Both the position numbers and the translations under genes were made by a program. From assembly GCA_012522285.1 (NCBI GenBank), contig JAAYKS010000307.1, forward strand, positions 1-6,405: a stretch of 6,405 nucleotides of DNA, written 5' to 3'. The notes below the pieces were generated by a model. The model saw only the letters and a list, made by a program, of their open reading frames with translations. It did no database searches and was not told where the DNA came from. This DNA comes from Clostridiaceae bacterium (GTDB lineage: Bacteria; Bacillota; Clostridia; Saccharofermentanales; UBA5734). Shown here piece by piece: positions 5,250 through 6,405 of the stretch (positions are counted from its first letter, which is position 1; each line of letters begins with the position of its first letter).

Positions 5250-6017
5250 CTACCTCCGAATATCGTTTTCCACCGCGCTCATGGCGTCGGAAGCCGTGAT
5301 TGCCCGGCTCAAAAACGCATATGCACGCTGCGCGCTCATCAAGCGTGTCAGTTCCTCGCCCAAATCAACATTGGAGCCCTCAACGACACCCTGACGAACA
5401 GATGTGCCGTCTCCGGTCGCCACCGGCGCACCGGAAGCGGGGGTTTCCCGCCACAAACCGCTGCCAGCCGCTTCAAGTTGCGACGGATGCTCGAACGACC
5501 GGATCCCCAACCCGGCAAACGGAACGCCTCCGACTGCGATCCGTCCGGACGGGTCTATCTCCGCGGTCGAGAGTGTATCGGGTCCGGCAATCCTGCTCCC
5601 CAGTTCGTCGAGAACAAAGAATCCGTCCCGTGTAGTCAAATAATGCATGCCGTCAATTTCTGCCGCCTTGAACGATCCGCCCTTGGTGTAAAGCACCTCG
5701 CCTCCAGCGTCTTCGATCATCAGGTAGCCATTCGACACGGTAACATCAAGGGGGTTGCCTGTGTCCACCAGAGGACCGGGCGAAAGCATTGTTGTTTTCT
5801 GCATGGCAAGTGCTCCCGAACCGCGCTGCAGATCCTGATCCTGCGCATTCGCGGGCTTGGACGGGTCGAGAAGTGCTGTATAGGCCGCTTCCTGAAACTC
5901 GGCGCGCATCTTTCGAAAACCGTCGGTGTTGACGTTCGCGATGTTGTGAGCGATGGTGTCGATGTTGCTTTGTTGTGCCTTAAGCCCGGCAGCTGCCGTA
6001 TATAGAGATTGTGCCAT
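5250..6017 (-). CDS. flgG: Flagellar basal-body rod protein, FlgG/FlhP type
   Basis: This is a 255-residue rod protein of the flagellar basal body, exported by the flagellar type III apparatus and assembled between the MS ring and hook. The N-terminal D0 signature runs over residues 1-36 (MAQSLYTAAAGLKAQQSNID, then NIANVNTDGFRK). The middle has short beta-rich segments, including GNPLDVTVSNGYLMIED. The C-terminal D0 helix at about 209-255 carries QGVVEGSNVDLGEEL and QRAYAFLSRAITASD. Its length is close to FlgG (about 260) and B. subtilis FlhP (about 270). The ATG at 6015-6017 was chosen because GAGGTG (6026-6031) lies 8 nt before it and the family motif begins there; an upstream ATG at 6069-6071 adds 18 non-family residues. 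It starts 19 nt after the interrupted rod gene and ends in TAG 7 nt before the next start. The exact paralogue name (FlgG versus FlhP) is an inference. Confidence 0.9.
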   Translation of the reverse strand: MAQSLYTAAAGLKAQQSNIDTIAHNIANVNTDGFRKMRAEFQEAAYTALLDPSKPANAQDQDLQRGSGALAMQKTTMLSPGPLVDTGNPLDVTVSNGYLMIEDAGGEVLYTKGGSFKAAEIDGMHYLTTRDGFFVLDELGSRIAGPDTLSTAEIDPSGRIAVGGVPFAGLGIRSFEHPSQLEAAGSGLWRETPASGAPVATGDGTSVRQGVVEGSNVDLGEELTRLMSAQRAYAFLSRAITASDAMSAVENDIRR

Positions 6018-6036
6018 CCGTCCAACACCTCTTTCT

Positions 6037-6405
6037 TTATAGTCTTCCGATCTCTGAGACCGATTTGCCAAGTTTCTCGTCCATCATACGAACAATCCGC
6101 TGGTTCAGTTCGTGACTGCGTGTGATTTCAATCATCTCAACCATCTGTCCCGCCAGATCGACATTGGACTGCTACAGCGCACCTTGGCGGACAACCGTAT
6201 CCATGTCTGTACCAGGTTCGCCGCCACCATATATTGAGTAGAGCCCACTGCCGTCCTTCCGCAACACGCCGAGATCGTCGAATCCAGAAATGCGCAGTTG
6301 GAATACACCCGCATCGGAACGCACCGTCCCGCTGCTGTCAACAGAAAAAGACGCGTCCGAAACCGGAATCGGGCCGTTCTCACCGAGTACACGATGGCCT
6401 GAGAT
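6037..6405 (-). pseudogene. FlgF/FlhO-like flagellar rod protein, 3' part, interrupted by an amber codon
   Basis: Read on the minus strand from the window edge, one frame gives 77 codons, then TAG at 6172-6174, then 44 more codons to TAA at 6037-6039. Both sides belong to the flagellar rod/hook-basal-body family. Before the stop are GHRVLGENGPIPV, the GVFQLRISGFDDLGVLRKDG strand region and VRQGAL. After it are QSNVDLAGQMVEMIEITRSH and a C-terminal helix ending in EIGRL. Relatives have Glu at the stop position (QG-x-LE-x-SNV; the next gene has QGVVEGSNV), so one change, GAG to TAG at 6174, explains it. The lost 44 residues are the C-terminal D0 helix that packs in the rod, so the truncated product should not assemble. 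The 5' end lies outside the window. FlgF/FlhO rather than FlgG is inferred from its place before an FlgG/FlhP-like gene. A sequencing error is possible, in which case this is an intact CDS. Confidence 0.8.

Noticed and set aside
6018..6071. Upstream ATG extension of the FlgG-like protein
   Set aside because: The extra 18 residues overlap the tail of the preceding rod gene and are not part of the family; the ATG at 6017 has GAGGTG 8 nt upstream.
6172..6174. TAG recoded as an amino acid
   Set aside because: Three other genes here end properly in TAG (5250-5252, 3936-3938, 808-810), with the next gene starting soon after, so general recoding does not fit.
6132..6392. An open frame of 86 codons on the minus strand in the region of the interrupted rod gene
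   Set aside because: Its product has no family character, while the neighbouring frame, apart from one amber codon, reads as a clear rod protein. It is a shadow frame.

Overview
This window is one stretch of a flagellar gene cluster. Every gene is on the minus strand, so transcription runs from position 6405 towards position 1. The gene content and order (rod/hook-basal-body genes, a YvyF-type zinc protein, flgM, flgN, flgK, flgL, a DUF6470/YviE-type protein, fliW, csrA) match the flgM-csrA region of Gram-positive Bacilli. The Shine-Dalgarno sequences are strong (AGGAGG, AAGGAGG) and the base composition is moderately GC-rich. I infer a motile member of Bacillota, class Bacilli, possibly near the Alicyclobacillaceae or Paenibacillaceae. 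The genus cannot be told from the sequence.

Layout in transcription order. 6405-6037 is the 3' part of an FlgF/FlhO-like rod gene, with its 5' end outside the window and an in-frame amber codon at 6172-6174. 6017-5250 is an FlgG/FlhP-like rod protein. 5242-4817 is a YvyF-type (TIGR03826) zinc-binding protein. 4752-4480 is FlgM, the anti-sigma factor for the flagellar sigma factor. 4433-3936 is FlgN, the export chaperone. 3911-2421 and 2396-1464 are the hook-filament junction proteins FlgK and FlgL. 1431-808 is the DUF6470 protein. 753-274 is FliW and 302-24 is CsrA, overlapping by 29 nt. Gaps between genes are 7 to 64 nt, no stretch over 300 bases lacks a gene, and I see no convincing terminator between genes. 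This looks like one polycistronic unit. Flagellin (hag), the usual next gene in Bacilli, would lie beyond position 1 and is not seen.

How the genes work together. The rod proteins complete the basal body. FlgM leaves through the finished hook-basal body and frees the flagellar sigma factor. FlgN delivers FlgK and FlgL to the export gate, and these cap the hook before the filament forms. FliW and CsrA form the flagellin-sensing translational switch. The roles of the YvyF-type and DUF6470 proteins are not firmly known.

This is an ordinary, conserved locus, and I do not see a wholly new system. The points worth a second look are: (1) the single amber codon that interrupts an otherwise intact FlgF/FlhO-type reading frame; (2) short RNA hairpins at several gene junctions that either enclose the Shine-Dalgarno sequence (csrA, DUF6470, flgK) or place a GGA in a loop just before it (flgN). 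These suggest translational coupling and possible CsrA feedback inside the same operon. The hairpins were found by eye and not scored by a folding program.
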